Shown one piece after another: positions 63,061-64,000 of a stretch of DNA of 64,000 bases. Position 1 is the first letter of the stretch. Every line of letters starts with the position of its first letter. The notes beneath the pieces are model-generated. The model made no database searches and had not been told where the DNA came from. It was given only the letters and a program-made list of their open reading frames with translations. A program made the position numbers and the translations under genes. Source of the DNA: Vibrio sp. SNU_ST1 (GTDB lineage: Bacteria; Pseudomonadota; Gammaproteobacteria; Enterobacterales; Vibrionaceae); NCBI RefSeq assembly GCF_030563405.1, contig NZ_CP130749.1:310001-374000 (forward strand), in the 5' to 3' direction.

Positions 63061-64000
63061 ATGCAGCCTATTGATGTCGGTGACTTACAGTTAGACGAGC
63101 AACATGACACACGTCAAACCGCCTTGTTCCACGCAATCAGAGAGAAGATCGTTCAAGATTTATGGAGCAAGGGCAGCAAGTTACCTTCAACACGTAAGCT
63201 AGCCGTCGAGTTATCGGTGAGTCGAAATACGGTGATTTATGCGTACGAACAACTGGTTACTGAAGGTTATATTGAGAGTAAGCAAGGCTCAGGGTTTTAT
63301 GTCTCGGTTGAACAACCTGAACACTTTCTAAGTTTGTCTCAACCGAAGTGTGTTCAGGATGCGAAGATTCAACAAACCGTCAGTAAACCGAGTGTAAACA
63401 TAGCGAAACCTAACGACATTAACCGCAGCTTTGCCCCCGGAGTCCCTGACTTAGATGCGTTCCCTTTTGCTAAATGGCAGAGGCTGCTGCAACGCCACTC
63501 TACGCGTCAGAACATTGCGGGCAATCAAGAGGTTCAGGGAAGCTTAGCCTTGAGGGAAGCGTTGAGCAGATATCTTGCAAGCAGTCGCTCGGTTCACTGT
63601 AGTGCAGGCCGAATCATCATAACCGCAGGTGCTCAGCAAGCTATCTCAATTGGTTTGATGGCAACGTTAGCGATCGGCGAAAAAATCCTTGTGGAAGAGC
63701 CCGGCTACCGACAAGTGCATAAAATCATCGACCTGTTGAGGCTAGAGCTAGACGGTGTGAGTGTGCGTGAAAAGGTTGGATTAGATATTGAAAAAGTGTT
63801 GTCCAGTAATGCTAAGGCTCTGTATGTCACGCCGAGTAACCAATACCCAATGGGTACGACCTTAAATACTGAACAACGCCTTAAGCTGATCGATTGGGCT
63901 AACAAACATCAGTCATGGATCATTGAAGATGACTACGACAGTGAGTTCCAGTTTGCTCATCGTCCTTATACCAGCATGCAAGGTTTGGCGGGTAAGTTGG
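63061..64000 (+). CDS. MocR/PdxR-type GntR regulator with aminotransferase domain, cut at the right edge
   Basis: The frame is open to the end of the window, giving about 313 residues. An N-terminal GntR helix-turn-helix (SKLPSTRKLAVELSVSRNTV, then EGYIESKQGSGFYV) is followed by a PLP-binding aminotransferase-like domain (ITAGAQQAISIGLMATLAIG, VTPSNQYPMGTTL, IIEDDYDSEF). Such proteins sense PLP or an amino compound and often control a divergent vitamin-B6 or PNPOx-like gene, which is the case here. Confidence 0.9.
   Translation, partial: MQPIDVGDLQLDEQHDTRQTALFHAIREKIVQDLWSKGSKLPSTRKLAVELSVSRNTVIYAYEQLVTEGYIESKQGSGFYVSVEQPEHFLSLSQPKCVQDAKIQQTVSKPSVNIAKPNDINRSFAPGVPDLDAFPFAKWQRLLQRHSTRQNIAGNQEVQGSLALREALSRYLASSRSVHCSAGRIIITAGAQQAISIGLMATLAIGEKILVEEPGYRQVHKIIDLLRLELDGVSVREKVGLDIEKVLSSNAKALYVTPSNQYPMGTTLNTEQRLKLIDWANKHQSWIIEDDYDSEFQFAHRPYTSMQGLAGKL

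Noticed and set aside
1..64000. Prophage, integron or complete insertion sequence
   Set aside because: No integrase, transposase, attC arrays or phage structural genes are visible; gene content and codon use look like ordinary Vibrio chromosome.
1..64000. tRNA or rRNA genes
   Set aside because: No cloverleaf with GGTTCGAATCC-like T arm and no rRNA-like sequence noticed in any gap.

Overview
The window is Gram-negative, moderately AT-rich DNA from a Vibrio, most likely the Splendidus/Harveyi part of the genus and probably the smaller chromosome. Reasons: two Qrr-type quorum-sensing sRNA genes with sigma-54 promoters and tandem LuxO boxes, a ShyA-like M23 endopeptidase, an OmpU/OmpC-type porin, many Vibrio-type orphan proteins and c-di-GMP enzymes, and no tRNA, rRNA or phage block. 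The species assignment is inference; I ran no search.

Layout. 1-10.6 kb: a cut DUF1275-type membrane protein, GFA-family protein, CBM48 mini-protein, cell-wall endopeptidase, GGDEF/EAL protein, LysR/MFS divergent pair, a 44-residue small ORF, glutaredoxin-like protein and DMT exporter. 10.7-16.1 kb: porin, M14-type deacylase, and an ascorbate-type PTS operon (EIIB-EIIC-EIIA) with an unassigned small protein upstream. 16.4-19.2 kb: a structured leader RNA and 39-codon leader ORF in front of a NupC-family nucleoside transporter, then a small membrane protein and a methyltransferase. 19.2-24.3 kb: an unknown secreted protein, CHASE-like/GGDEF cyclase, RhlE-type helicase and the first qrr gene. 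24.4-31.9 kb: an XRE regulator with a 14-bp-period operator array and its divergent partner, a second diguanylate cyclase, a cold-shock protein, codBA, and the second qrr gene in opposite orientation.

32-49 kb: two paralogous copies of a YiaV/YiaW-like pair (HlyD-type fusion protein plus DUF3302 protein), the first next to an AraC regulator; OmpA-like lipoprotein; LysR; two outer-membrane proteins including a FadL-type channel; the L-lactate operon lldP-lutABC; a further LysR; an SDR.

49-61.3 kb: the most coherent locus. A LuxR-type regulator is divergent from a periplasmic Cys-type sulfatase, followed by an anaerobic sulfatase maturase and eight tightly packed genes: two unknowns, MoxR ATPase, DUF58, DUF4381-like, two BatA/BatB VWA proteins and a BatD-like protein. 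A 17-bp dyad (GTAAT-WCTACTG-ATTAC) stands before both the sulfatase and the maturase operon, which argues for one regulon. 61.3-64 kb: urea transporter with an in-frame hexanucleotide repeat, PNPOx-like protein and a cut MocR regulator.

How parts work together: the qrr genes place LuxO output next to pyrimidine salvage (codBA); the lactate genes form a complete uptake and oxidation module; the sulfatase locus pairs an enzyme, its formylglycine maturase and a MoxR/Bat chaperone-like machine.
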